This document shows positions 1-11,030 of a stretch of 64,000 bases of DNA, piece after piece; within the stretch, counting starts at the first letter, position 1; every line of letters begins with the position of its first letter. This stretch comes from Plasmodium malariae (Eukaryota; Apicomplexa; Aconoidasida; Haemosporida; Plasmodiidae): NCBI RefSeq assembly GCF_900090045.1, contig NC_041783.1, positions 1,385,501-1,449,500 of the forward strand. Reading direction: 5' to 3'. The notes under the pieces are model-generated. The model was not told the DNA's origin. It searched no databases and saw nothing but the letters and a program-made list of their open reading frames with translations. The position numbers and the translations under genes are program-made.

Positions 1-108
1 AAAAAGCAAAGCATAATGTAACCTGCCCGCACATGTATATACGCTTACGTATATTCAAAAATAGTAATATACTCTCATGCATACATATATACATATATAT
101 ATATATAC

Positions 109-153
<45 letters not shown>

Positions 154-205
154 CATATGCAACTCCGTAAAAACGTAAAGGAAGGTATGAATTCACATAT
201 TCAAA
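1..205. other. AT-rich upstream region
   Basis: Non-coding leader of the first gene. It carries an AT dinucleotide microsatellite at about 80-150. I see no conserved element. Confidence 0.5.
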
Positions 206-1081
206 ATGAGCGGGTTTGACTCGATGTTACAAAGTGCAGCATTTTCAGTAGATGAAATTTTTGAAAGCGATTTAACAAATGAAGAAAATAGTTTAATCGT
301 TGAGTTTATAAAAAATATGCAAAATGAGAGGAATATGCTTCCAAGTACAATAAATGCAAATAATTTAATAACAACAGAAAGGGCTGGTAGACATTTAAAT
401 AAGAGCTATAATGAAAAGACACATGAAATATTTTCAATAATAAACAAATTTACTACAAAAGAAAGATTAAATGGGGAAGATTTTTTTAAAGAAAATAATT
501 TAATTAAGTGGAAATCAACAGTTGTCGAATATTTAAATAATTTAAGAAATTATATTCACAGAAAATATAATCGAAAAATAATTGACACATCAAAATATTA
601 CTCATCCAATTGTTCTGTATTATCCGAATTACAAAAAAAAGAAAATCTGATATCCATTTTTTCTTACAAACCTTTGTGTGTTCATTTATATATTTATGGT
701 ATTAACTATAAACAAGTCATTTATTATATATATATAATAACTAAATATATACAAACAGAACAGGAGAAAAACTTAATTCTTTTCCTTTGGCTAATTTATT
801 TACTTCTTTTATTAGACTCATTACAAGCTTTAGATTCAAATGTGTCATCAAATTTGCAAATAATAAAACGATTCTGTATAGAACAAATTGAAAAAGTTGA
901 CACAGCCATAACCACAAGCATAACTACAACAACTACGGAAGAGACAGAAAATTACTTAGACTTCTTAAATAATTTTAACTGTAAATTAAGTGTAGTTAAT
1001 TTGAATTTCCCAGTGATTTGCCCCAAAAGCGTTTTTTACGTTATTTATTTCTTAATTACCTCAGTGTTTAATCAAAAATGA
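206..1081 (+). CDS. Gemin2/SIP1-like protein (candidate SMN-complex subunit)
   Basis: A single-exon protein of 291 residues starting at an ATG after an A-run. In eukaryotes Gemin2 binds SMN and cradles the Sm proteins during spliceosomal snRNP assembly. The match is by pattern. A WKSTVVEYLNNLRNYI segment (about residues 102-117) resembles the W..x..QF..vR helix of Gemin2. A hydrophobic region (about 165-235) resembles the Gemin2 helices around the WLYALLACLEKPL core, followed by the LIRQLAR..C helix (here LQIIKRFCIEQIEKV). The extreme C-terminus, VIYFLITSVFNQK, resembles the family ending LICLVSRYFDQRDL. The N-terminal half is poorly conserved, and a Thr/Glu-rich insert lies at about 232-248. 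The length is close to human Gemin2. Other conserved Plasmodium proteins could look similar by chance, so I hold this as a good hypothesis rather than proof. Confidence 0.55.
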   Translation: MSGFDSMLQSAAFSVDEIFESDLTNEENSLIVEFIKNMQNERNMLPSTINANNLITTERAGRHLNKSYNEKTHEIFSIINKFTTKERLNGEDFFKENNLIKWKSTVVEYLNNLRNYIHRKYNRKIIDTSKYYSSNCSVLSELQKKENLISIFSYKPLCVHLYIYGINYKQVIYYIYIITKYIQTEQEKNLILFLWLIYLLLLLDSLQALDSNVSSNLQIIKRFCIEQIEKVDTAITTSITTTTTEETENYLDFLNNFNCKLSVVNLNFPVICPKSVFYVIYFLITSVFNQK

Positions 1082-1769
1082 GCTGACCAATAACATTGTT
1101 ACGGAGAGAGCGAAAGGGAGTGAAAATAAACACTCCATACGTTTATATATGTGCATGTATATATACGTACACACACGTACACACGTACACATATATATAT
1201 ATATATATATATATGTAGTAACAGTGCCGGGGACGTAAATGACCGGATGAACTAGTGTTTTAATGACAAAACGGGGTAGGAAAATATATCACCTAAGACA
1301 CAGAAGGAAAACGTGTATATTCGAACGAATACAATGTATTTTTATTTAATATCGAGACCGCTCAAACTTTTCGAGATGTATGTTGTAAGATATACCACTT
1401 ACAGCTTATTTATACACGTTAATTTATTTTTAAAGAGTGATTATCAAGAAAATTATATACTTTTTTTTAAATGACATTTGGATGTAGCAGGGTAATTAAA
1501 ACTGTATGATATACGATAAGAACATTTTCATTTGTTGGCTTATCTTAATGTGTGTATACTTTTTTTAGAAAAATTTATATACAAATATGGTAAACTTTGT
1601 ATAGTATCTTAACGTATTGTTTATTCTTTTATTTTATTTTTTTTTTTTTTTGTATGTGTACTTTATATTTAACAACATGAGGAATAAATCCCCTACTACG
1701 TACTTTCAACATAATTCAACCATTTTGAACTATCAGTAATTTGTTCCTTTCAATTTTGTTAGAAATACA

Positions 1770-1785
1770 AGAAAAAAAAAAAAAG

Positions 1786-1853
<68 letters not shown>
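1770..1853 (+). repeat. Long poly-A/purine tract
   Basis: About 80 almost uninterrupted A residues with two G interruptions. It is typical of Plasmodium intergenic DNA. Its exact length is likely to vary between clones and assemblies. Confidence 0.9.
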
Positions 1854-1858
<5 letters not shown>

Positions 1859-2328
1859 GCTTAAAAACAAGCTCATTCAATTTTCCTCAAACTAATTTCA
1901 TGTCATATGTAGGCCTTAACATAAAAAAACATGTGTATATGTTACATGTGTGCACGTCATACGGATATGTGTGAGAGGGTATATAAAAAAGCTTCTTTAT
2001 AAATGTGTTTCGTAAAAATCACGTCAAAACAAGGAGCAGATAAAATCGGGTGTAAATGTAAAGTTATAAAGAAAATATTAACAAAGTGTTACAAAAAAAA
2101 TAAATAAAATTAATGTTATCTTTATGCACATATTTTATCTTCTTATTTTGTATGAATTTATGGGTGCATGCGCCTGTTTTATATATGTATACATTAACTC
2201 ATCAACGATTAATGTCTATAATATTTGGCGCAATAACAAAGAGTTTTCAATTTAATAATGTAAATTCTTCTTGAATTAAAAGAAGAAAAAAAAAAAAAAA
2301 AAAAAAAAAAATTAAAATTGAAATTGAA

Positions 2329-2508
2329 ATTAACATCAAAATAGATATTAACATCAAAATAGATATTAACATCAAAATAGATATTAACATCAAAATAGAT
2401 ATTAACATCAAAATAGATATTAACATCAAAATAGATATTAACATCAAAATAGATATTAACATCAAAATAGATATTAACATCAAAATAGATATTAACATCA
2501 AAATTGAT
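2329..2508 (+). repeat. 18-bp minisatellite, ten units
   Basis: The unit ATTAACATCAAAATAGAT is repeated head to tail about ten times with almost no divergence, flanked by degenerate variants. Because 18 is a multiple of three, the minus strand reads open as MLISIL repeats. There is no start context, no flanking coding sequence and no conserved domain, so I treat it as non-coding. Confidence 0.9.
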
Positions 2509-2957
2509 ATGAAAATTAAAATTGATATGAAAATTAAATTTGAAATATCAAAACATAAAATAGCATATAACTATGACATTAACGTATCAGTTGAACTATT
2601 TAAGTTCATATTAAGGAAAAGGAAAATTTCTCCATTTAAATCTTTTATTTAATTGTACCCCTTTGTTATTTTCATGTAACGCTCAAAGTTTTTTCTCTTT
2701 TTTTAATATATTCAAAAGAATTTATATAAATGAAAAACGGTATTAACAGGTCAGAAAATATATACATAAATTATGCATATAAAACCTTAAGGTTAAAAAT
2801 TGCATATTTTTAATGGTCATAAATAGTTCCTTAGATTTTATATTCTGCATTATATTTACGTTGTACGTAAAATACCTAACAATTACTAAACTATATATAA
2901 AAATGATATTGAAATATGGGTACTCATGCTTATAATAATTCTTATTTTGCTGTCTAT

Positions 2958-2988
<31 letters not shown>

Positions 2989-5163
2989 AGCAGAGAAAAA
3001 ATGAGAAGCAACTTGTATAGTTTTCAGGGAAATATGATATTATAACTCTTTTTGAGGATAATTGTAGTTAATGTCTAAATTCTGCTTTACTGAAAATATA
3101 AGGAAAAACAAGTAATCATAAGAAATTTTGTCTTATCAAAATAGTATTTAACTTTCTTGCATTAGTTAATTTTTCATAATTTTTTAATATCCTTTATGTC
3201 CTATTTTATTCATAATTTCGTTTCCAATAACTTCATATTTTTTTTCTCCCATAAATGTAAAAATATGATAGCATTAGTGGAAATGTAATAAAAAAATTAG
3301 TCCACATATATGTTTATTTACATGAAACATATAATACAGTATAATAAGTATGGCATAGTATCATATGATATACACAAACTTAAAAAGGCGAAAAAAAAAA
3401 AAAAGAATAAGAGAACTTACAAATAATTATGTTTTCATGACAATTTCTATCTTTCATATTTATGTATAAATGGGAAAAAAAAAAAAATATAAAAAATTGA
3501 TTTTTTCCCCCCCCCCTTTTTTTTATATTTTTAATTGCCTCCTACTTATATATAAAAAATATAATATACATAATCTTTTTTTTTCTTTTTTTAAACATAT
3601 ATGCATTTATATATAGCAATTTAAAATGGTATTTCTCCCAAGGCACTATTTATAAAACAAATATATAAATGCTTGTTTGCGTGTGTGTGTGTGTGTGTGT
3701 GTGCGTATGCGTGTGTCAATTTACTTGGCATGTTCATTTTACATTCAAAACGTATATTTTTATATTTATGTAATATACAATATAATATATATATATATTT
3801 ATTTATATATAATCCATTAAAATACATACAAATTGTATATCATATATTGTATATATGCATATATACATTTATTTCCACTGCTAATTTCATGTCGCAGCGA
3901 AAATACTTTAATATATCGCTGATTTCTCATTCTTATTTTAAATTTTCTCTATTGGTTCTTTTTAATTTTTCTCTCTATTGAAGTACTTACATTAAAAATT
4001 TATTTTTATAACTTTGCTCTTTTTCTAATTTTTTATCATTAAGCATTATCATTATTTTACAACTTTTCCTTATTTTTTTACCAATTTATTTGTACAGTAC
4101 CTTTTTTTTTTCTTTCGGCTCAATAAGCAACATTTTCAAAATAATGTTTTAAAGTATTATATACTTAAAGTAATTAGAAACAAAAGAAAAAAAGGAAGAA
4201 AGAAAAAGAAAAAAAAGGAAGAAAAAGAAAAAAAATTAAAAAAAAATAAAATACCTCTTTAATAAAATTTTGAACAGTTGATGTTTTTTATGTACCACGT
4301 TGTATTCTTTTTATTTTTACATGCACAGTTCAGAACATTTGGTTTTACATATATAACTTTTTTTAAAATGTTGAAATGGCAACAAGATTCAATCTTTCAT
4401 AGGTAAGTGTGTTGTTTAACAATAAATATATTTTATATATTTACAAAAATATAGTAGATAAATTCTTGTAATTCATGATTATTATTATTATTATATGAAA
4501 TATAAAATAATATGGGGAGTAAAATATCGTAATTTTATTTTTTCTGATATCATGTTCCTTTTATAATGTAGCTTTATGAATACATGTGCTTAAATACATG
4601 TGCTTAAATATATATACTGAAATATATATGCATATATATATATACATGTATATATATACATGTATATATTCACTTAATTAGAGAACCCTTTTTTTCTGTT
4701 TATTCTTGTGTTATATAAGAAATAATTTTGCACATTTTTGATATATTTTTTTTTTCTACATTCATTATTTGAATATTTGCTAGACAAATTCTGAGTATGT
4801 TTATTTGATCAAACCATTTGACGATAATTCAAAAAAAAAAAAAATTGAAGAAAAGAAAAAAAAAAGAAATAAAGAAAAAAAAAAGAATAAAGAAAAAAAA
4901 AGAATAAAGAAAAAAAAAGAATAAAGAATAAAGAAGAATAAAGAATAAAGAAGAATAAAGAATATAGAAAAAAAAAAAAAAAAAGAACATAGAAAAGCCA
5001 ATTTAAAAAATGTCTATGTGACGACGACTTGCCATGTTAACGTTAAAATACATCAATTGATTGCTAAAAAATTTTAACAGAAATATTTCATAATTTAAAA
5101 AAAAATAAAGGATTTTTTTTTTTTAATTTTTCGGTTTTAAAACGACCCATACGTCATACATGC

Positions 5164-5212
<49 letters not shown>

Positions 5213-5471
5213 TATGCACATAAAATATATGCATATAAACATATACTTGTGATTATATACATATAAATACATACATTTAAGTGTACATATATGTAAATCA
5301 CTGTAGAGAGAAAAAAAGGAAAATTAAACTTGGCATATATTAAGTGTATATACATACGTATAGACGCACGTACATACTTATATTATGTGTATGGGCTCAC
5401 ATTATTCCCGTTTATGTGTAATTAAATTAAAAATATATATATTCATATATAAATAATGCTCTAGTGTATCC

Positions 5472-7268
5472 ATGGGATCGAAAAAGAAATCAAATATTCC
5501 TTTAGCACAGTCAAGGCAGGATATTTTGCAGGAATCTTCAAATAATATGGAATTGGATGCACACAACAATGACTGTAGCAACAGTGATAACAATGGAAAC
5601 AATGACAAGAGTAACCCGAAAGAGAGTAAAAGCATGCTAAACAATATGATAAATATAAAGGGGTATTATATGCCATCGACTTTAGATGAACTGTTAAAAA
5701 AAAAAGAAATACGAGTATCTTCAGAACAAAATACGCCTTTTAACATAAATAGAAATATTATATTATTTCTATATTTTACATTAATTGTGCTAACAAATCG
5801 TTTGTTTTTTGGTTGGCCCAATTTATCAAATTTATTATTTCGTGAAGAAGCTTATATATGGAAATGTACCAAAAATCCAAGCGGAGGATATGATAAAGTG
5901 GATGACAAAAGATATGTATGTGAGGATCAAGACAAAGCTGTGCAGACGATATTTGTATTTGGTTCTTCTGCATATTTTGCCTTTTCCTTTTTCAATGGCA
6001 TAATAGTAGATTATTTGGGCTCAAGGTTTAGTATGTTATTAGGACATATTTTAAATTTGGTTGGATGGATATTAATGATTATGTCCAATGAACATTTTGA
6101 TGCATATGTAGTAGCAGGGGTATTTATGGCTGCTAGTATCGATCTAGGCTCCTTTTCGACATTAAATGCTTCAGGGTTATATCCAGGAAATGAAAATTTA
6201 ATAGTTAATATAATATCGGGTGCTGGATCTTTATCAGCAGGTACAATGACAGTTTTAGATTTATTAATAACAGGACTTGATCTAAATTTTAGGACATTTA
6301 TGCTTTGTTATATGTGCATTAGTGTTGGATTTTTTTTTATTTTAACGCTATTTTTATTCCCCCCTAATAGATATTATAGACAATATGAATTTGACAATTA
6401 CTATAGTAATAGAGAGATAAATTTAAAAGATAAGGATGAGATGGAAATAATGAAAAATTATAGTAATGGTAATAATAATTTATCAAATCCGAATAAAAAG
6501 GATTCATTAAAAATTGAACAAAAAAATAGTGTAGGTTCACAAATAGCTATACAAAATAGTAATAAGAATATTGACCCAAATGAGGAGAATAAAAAAGAAG
6601 AATATGCAAGTACAAATAATAGCGGTTTATCTACAAAAAAAAAATTGAATATGTTTAATTCAACAAGTTTTAAGGATTTATTTAAAATATGTACATGTGC
6701 TCATTTTTTATGTTTGTGGATATATGGCCCTCTAAATGCAATATATAATACTTTTTATTTTAGTGTTGTCGAAAATATTTTGTCAAAGGATAAAAATGAT
6801 TTATTGGGATATATACTTCCATTCTCTTTTATCCCATGTGTTATTTTAGGAAATATATCCGATAAGTATGGTGTTATGGTTATGTTTTCATATGAATTAA
6901 TTTTTGCTCTATTTATGTATCTTTTTAGTTATTTGAGATCAAATGTGGCTCAATGGATATCTGTTATTTCGAATGCAATGTATTCAGCATGTGCCAATGG
7001 TCAGTTATGGACTTTTATCTCTTTTACATTTAGCTCGAAATATCACTCAACCCTTATAGGATTATTAAACTTCGTTTGTGGAATTGTTTCTTTTGTTCGT
7101 TTACTATTGTTCGAATGGGCTAAATATACAAAATATGACTTTACATATATTAACTTGCTTATTATAGGACTTATTGGAATCAATATTGGAATTACAGTCG
7201 TACTTATGATAATTAGAAGAGTCAAAGGAGAAAAAGTTAATTATGGGGATGAAGGTTCGTCCGAGTAG
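5472..7268 (+). CDS. Major facilitator superfamily transporter (MFR-type)
   Basis: A single-exon polytopic membrane protein of 598 residues. A hydrophilic N-terminal tail (about 1-92, Asn/Ser-rich) precedes the first membrane segment (about 96-115). A loop with WKC and a second Cys follows, then five more segments, with GIIVDYLGSRFSMLLGH forming the MFS motif-A-like loop. A hydrophilic central loop (about 300-400) separates a second set of six segments, with GNISDKYGV as the second motif-A copy. The layout fits the two-by-six MFS fold. The set resembles the apicomplexan SLC43-related/MFR transporters, and synteny suggests the P. falciparum chromosome 11 MFR gene. The substrate cannot be read from sequence; amino acids or small organic ions are possible for this branch. 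No intron is apparent. Confidence 0.85.
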   Translation: MGSKKKSNIPLAQSRQDILQESSNNMELDAHNNDCSNSDNNGNNDKSNPKESKSMLNNMINIKGYYMPSTLDELLKKKEIRVSSEQNTPFNINRNIILFLYFTLIVLTNRLFFGWPNLSNLLFREEAYIWKCTKNPSGGYDKVDDKRYVCEDQDKAVQTIFVFGSSAYFAFSFFNGIIVDYLGSRFSMLLGHILNLVGWILMIMSNEHFDAYVVAGVFMAASIDLGSFSTLNASGLYPGNENLIVNIISGAGSLSAGTMTVLDLLITGLDLNFRTFMLCYMCISVGFFFILTLFLFPPNRYYRQYEFDNYYSNREINLKDKDEMEIMKNYSNGNNNLSNPNKKDSLKIEQKNSVGSQIAIQNSNKNIDPNEENKKEEYASTNNSGLSTKKKLNMFNSTSFKDLFKICTCAHFLCLWIYGPLNAIYNTFYFSVVENILSKDKNDLLGYILPFSFIPCVILGNISDKYGVMVMFSYELIFALFMYLFSYLRSNVAQWISVISNAMYSACANGQLWTFISFTFSSKYHSTLIGLLNFVCGIVSFVRLLLFEWAKYTKYDFTYINLLIIGLIGINIGITVVLMIIRRVKGEKVNYGDEGSSE

Positions 7269-7615
7269 TTCTTGTGACCTCCCCTTGGCCTCCATTGTGT
7301 GTTCAGATATGCGCGTACGCACATTTGTGTGTAGCGTATTAATGCATATGAAGTTATACACCCTCACATAAAGGTGTATACAAACATACATAGATATACA
7401 CGTGCATATGAAGACGTGCACGGTACGTATATGCATATATGCATGTGCGTCAGTGCACATAGCAGATTGCCCTTTTTATAAAATCTAAAACGATTAATAA
7501 TAAAGGGCCCAATATTTAATTTAGTTAAATTTACCTTTAAATATTAACTACTTTTTATTTTAACAGAATAACGTAATTAATAATTAAAAATTAATAATTA
7601 AAAATTAATAATTGC

Positions 7616-7675
7616 ATGAATTACATCAATTACATCAATTACATCAATTACATCAATTACATCAATTACATGAAT
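7616..7675 (+). repeat. 9-bp tandem repeat (ATTACATCA-like)
   Basis: About six copies of a 9-bp unit reading NYI repeats in one frame. It is intergenic and probably non-coding. Confidence 0.8.
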
Positions 7676-8289
7676 TGCTTAAATAACATAAATAGAATAA
7701 ATAGCATAAGCAAAACGAAGAGTATATTCCCCCCTTTTTTTCTTTTATGTGTATATACATATATTTTCTACTTATGTGTAAGGCTAGGGAATAATTTTTC
7801 TATTTTTTTTAATTCATAATATTTTGATACATTTGTTTTATTTATTTATTATATGTATCATATAACGAGAAAACAAATAAGCACACTCTCCTTCAAAAAG
7901 TCAAATACGCTAAGCGAAATAAGCAAAACAAAAAACACATTTAGATCACATTGAAAAGTATTTTCTTAATCCTTCTATTCGCAAAAGATTACGATAAATT
8001 TAAAAAAAAAAAAAAAAAAAAAAAGGTGCATATGCCATTTCTTTGGCAAATGTGTAATGATACACGAAAATGGCATAAATGATATGAATCATTTTCTTAT
8101 CCAATTTTGTTATACGAACTGGTATTTATGCAAAACGAGGCAATGAAAGAGAGGGTAGCGAAGTATTCTCCTGTACTAATAAGGAAAGTGGTCACACCAC
8201 GTCACATCGTGTTATTTTATTTTGTTAATTTTTTTTTTTGTAATTTCTTCTGGCATTATTCGCGTGCATTATTTTTCTCCATTATGTTC

Positions 8290-8545
8290 GTGCTTTGTTT
8301 TTCTGCTTCATTTTTCTGCTGTATTTCCCTGCTTCATTTTTCTGCTGTATTTCCCTGCTTCATTTTTCTGCTGTATTTCAGTGCTCCATTTTTCTGCTGT
8401 ATTTCAGTGCTTTAATTCCCTGCTTTATTTTTACGCTATATTTTTACGCTTTATTTTTATGCTTTATTTTTACGCTTTATTTTTACGCTTTATTTTTACG
8501 CTTTATTTTTACGCTTTATTTTTACGCTTTATTTTCTTACTTCAT
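8290..8545 (+). repeat. Pyrimidine-rich repeats near the PAGM 3' end
   Basis: The first part is built of TTTCTGCTGTATTTC/CCTGCTTCAT variants. The second is a 13-bp unit TTTATTTTTACGC repeated about eight times. Because 13 is not a multiple of three, overlapping open frames of Phe/Leu/Tyr appear in two frames, which argues against coding. Confidence 0.8.
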
Positions 8546-8606
8546 TTTGCTTCTCTTGTTTTTTTAAACTAGGCCTTTTTTGAACAAATAATTGTAGGAG
8601 ACTGTA

Positions 8607-11030
8607 CTACGGGCATAGTTCATTTTTCTTTACATAAGTATAAACAATATCCTTCGCTTTATGCAAAATGTTGTTCATTTTTTCAGCTGTTTGTGCTTCC
8701 GCATATATGCGAATTAAGTTTTCTGTTCCTGATGGCCGTATAAAACACCTGCCCAAATGGGAATCTATTTCCCTTACTACTTGATCAATTTCACGTTGTA
8801 AACATAATGGTTGAATTAAATACTTCTCATGCTCTGGATGAGGTATAATTTCTGCTAATATATTTCTTGGGCAAGGTATATTAATATATAATGAAGGTAA
8901 AGGGTCATAGAACTGGTCCCACTGATTTATAGTTAAATTTAAAAATGATAATGATAACTCAATAGCTACAAAATCAATGATAGCATCTCCTGCTGTTTGA
9001 TTGAAAAAAAGCAAATATTTTTTTAAAGCAATAAAGGATTTATCTTTCTCTATACATAAGCTCCTAGACCATTCATTTAATTTATTTATATCTGTATATA
9101 TAGTACCATGCCCATTAGATTCGAACAGTATTCCAATAGACGATTTTTGTGCTATCTTATCAAGATATTTAATACCAGTTTTTGTACATATAATATTTAT
9201 GCTAATATATTGAAATAATTCCATTTGCTCATTAGCGTATTTCTTTATATTATTGATATACTTAAGAAAAGCCGAATTTACGTAAGATGTATGTATTATA
9301 TTAATATCTAGTTGTTTTGTTGTATTACTGGATAGTACTGATATATTACTGACATCGATTTGTGAGAGCATTTTCATTATGCATTTGAGGAGCAGGCAGG
9401 TTATTTTGGGTCCATCTAAAATGGCTATATTACTACCACAACATTTTTCTGTGCTAATAGGGTTATCACTACTGCTATCAGCAATGCCACTAGATCCTGC
9501 AATGCTCCCATTCCCATTGGGGTAATCATAAAACACATCATGTATAAAGAAATAAAGAACTCTATCTGCGTCTCCATCGAATGTACAAAATTTAGTGTTC
9601 ACATTATCTGAAGAAGCATTGATAGGTAGTTTTCTTTTTCTATATACATATTCAGCACCACAATGGAAATTTAGAATACTTTTTTCATTATCTATATAAT
9701 TAATTTTAATAATTTGTTTTTTTAAAATAGTAAATATATTCTTAAAATTATCAATTTTTAAGCTAGCTATACCGTTAGAACAATCCACATATATCACTTC
9801 CTCTTTACAAGTCTTTTTTAAGATTTCATCATATATTTTGTTCATGTAATTATAGAGATCCTCAAATAAATATGTAAAATAATCGAAATAAAATTTATCA
9901 CTGTTATATGCATACAGGTGAACATCTTTATTACTATAACCATTTGGAATGTTCAAACATTTCCCTATCGGGTTACTCATTTTTAATGTATTATTGTCTT
10001 TTCCCTTAGTGGGGTATTTACAATACTCATCGATATTGCTATGCGTATCACAAAGCTCATTAGTAGTGGCATTTATATTCTCACTACAATTTTTTAAAAA
10101 ATACAGGTCCCTAATGTGCTTACTATTTGGTATGTAAAAATTTTCCAAATAATCTAAATCGTTTTCCTCTTTGTGGATAGTATAATACCCTTTTTCTCTG
10201 ATAAACGTGTCATCTAATTTCTCATCCATAAAAATATTATTCAGAAAATAAATAACAAAATGCATGCACGGTGTTGTAATAAAACACATATTATTTATGC
10301 ACTTGTATATATTGATACAATTTAAGGATTCTATAATAATATTATTTAAATGAACACAACTAATACGAGTATCAAAACCTATGCAGATATTTCCTTTTAT
10401 TATATTATTTATATTATAATTATATATTATATCGTCTAACTCCTTTATAGTATTATATATATTATTATTAAATAAGTCAATATTTACTTCCTTTTCAAAA
10501 ATATATGAAATACACATAATTATATTATGTACTATATCATGTATAGTACATTCCTCATTCTTCTTTAAATACCTTAAATGTTCATTTACAAGATCAGTTA
10601 AGTAATTCTCATATATTTCATTTATTTGTCTCCCATTGCAGTCTATTATTTTAACCCCATTTTCATCGAATGGATTATGAGAGGCTGTTATGATAACACC
10701 CACATTTTTCCATTGAATATTTTGCATACTAGGTAAACTACACTGTTTCTTGTTTTCACCCTTCATGTGTTTATCAAACAATTTGAGCTTTCTAATCGTT
10801 TCATAATTATGTTTTATAAATAACAGACCTACTAATATTCCACTTTTACTTAAAGCATTTAATAAGTCACAGCTAGCCGTTTTGTATTTATCTCGAAAAC
10901 CACTATTTCCGTAAGAAAATTCAAAAGAGGACTCAAATTTTACGAGTCCTTCAGTGGAATAATTTGGTAAATACTTTTCAATACAGGATTTAATATTTCT
11001 GTAAAAGAGGCTCTCTTCATAATTTCCCAT
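8607..11030 (-). CDS. PAGM: Phosphoacetylglucosamine mutase
   Basis: An alpha-D-phosphohexomutase that converts GlcNAc-6-phosphate to GlcNAc-1-phosphate in cytosolic UDP-GlcNAc synthesis, the source for GPI anchors and N-glycans. The catalytic serine loop TASHNP is at residues 115-120, followed by FDENGVKI. The metal-binding loop DGDADR lies near residue 480 (FDGDADRVLYF). The sugar-binding loop FESNGHGT lies near residue 640, and the C-terminal phosphate-binding loop RPSGTENLIRIYAEA near 764. All four active-site elements are intact. At 807 residues it is much longer than the yeast enzyme (about 557) because of Asn-rich inserts at roughly 260-380 and a Gly/Ser insert near 510. It is a single exon. 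The 3' end faces the MFS transporter. Confidence 0.95.
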   Translation of the reverse strand: MGNYEESLFYRNIKSCIEKYLPNYSTEGLVKFESSFEFSYGNSGFRDKYKTASCDLLNALSKSGILVGLLFIKHNYETIRKLKLFDKHMKGENKKQCSLPSMQNIQWKNVGVIITASHNPFDENGVKIIDCNGRQINEIYENYLTDLVNEHLRYLKKNEECTIHDIVHNIIMCISYIFEKEVNIDLFNNNIYNTIKELDDIIYNYNINNIIKGNICIGFDTRISCVHLNNIIIESLNCINIYKCINNMCFITTPCMHFVIYFLNNIFMDEKLDDTFIREKGYYTIHKEENDLDYLENFYIPNSKHIRDLYFLKNCSENINATTNELCDTHSNIDEYCKYPTKGKDNNTLKMSNPIGKCLNIPNGYSNKDVHLYAYNSDKFYFDYFTYLFEDLYNYMNKIYDEILKKTCKEEVIYVDCSNGIASLKIDNFKNIFTILKKQIIKINYIDNEKSILNFHCGAEYVYRKRKLPINASSDNVNTKFCTFDGDADRVLYFFIHDVFYDYPNGNGSIAGSSGIADSSSDNPISTEKCCGSNIAILDGPKITCLLLKCIMKMLSQIDVSNISVLSSNTTKQLDINIIHTSYVNSAFLKYINNIKKYANEQMELFQYISINIICTKTGIKYLDKIAQKSSIGILFESNGHGTIYTDINKLNEWSRSLCIEKDKSFIALKKYLLFFNQTAGDAIIDFVAIELSLSFLNLTINQWDQFYDPLPSLYINIPCPRNILAEIIPHPEHEKYLIQPLCLQREIDQVVREIDSHLGRCFIRPSGTENLIRIYAEAQTAEKMNNILHKAKDIVYTYVKKNELCP

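Larger units (their letters stand above)
1082..5471. other. 4.4-kb gene-poor intergenic region
   Basis: No convincing gene. It contains a poly-A/purine tract (1770-1853), an 18-bp minisatellite (2329-2508), a poly-C run (about 3508-3517), a GT/GC dinucleotide tract (about 3678-3716), an AAAGAATAA-type purine repeat (about 4830-4985) and an AT microsatellite (about 5167-5206). A possible spliced first exon at 4368-4402 is listed as a finding. The open frames here are products of the repeats. Confidence 0.55.
7269..8606. other. Intergenic region between convergent genes
   Basis: This lies between the 3' ends of the transporter (+) and the PAGM gene (-). It holds a 9-bp TTACATCAA-type repeat at about 7616-7675, a poly-A run at about 8001-8023 and a pyrimidine-rich repeat block at about 8290-8545. 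I see no gene. Confidence 0.6.

Noticed and set aside
2247..2501. Minus-strand frame of MLISIL repeats
   Set aside because: It is produced by the 18-bp minisatellite and flanked by poly-A, with no start context or non-repeat coding sequence.
4801..5001. Phe-rich minus-strand frame
   Set aside because: The complement of an AAAGAATAA purine repeat; no domain and no codon signature.
8107..8572. Overlapping Phe/Leu/Tyr-rich frames that look like membrane proteins
   Set aside because: They arise from 13-bp and pyrimidine repeats in two frames at once.
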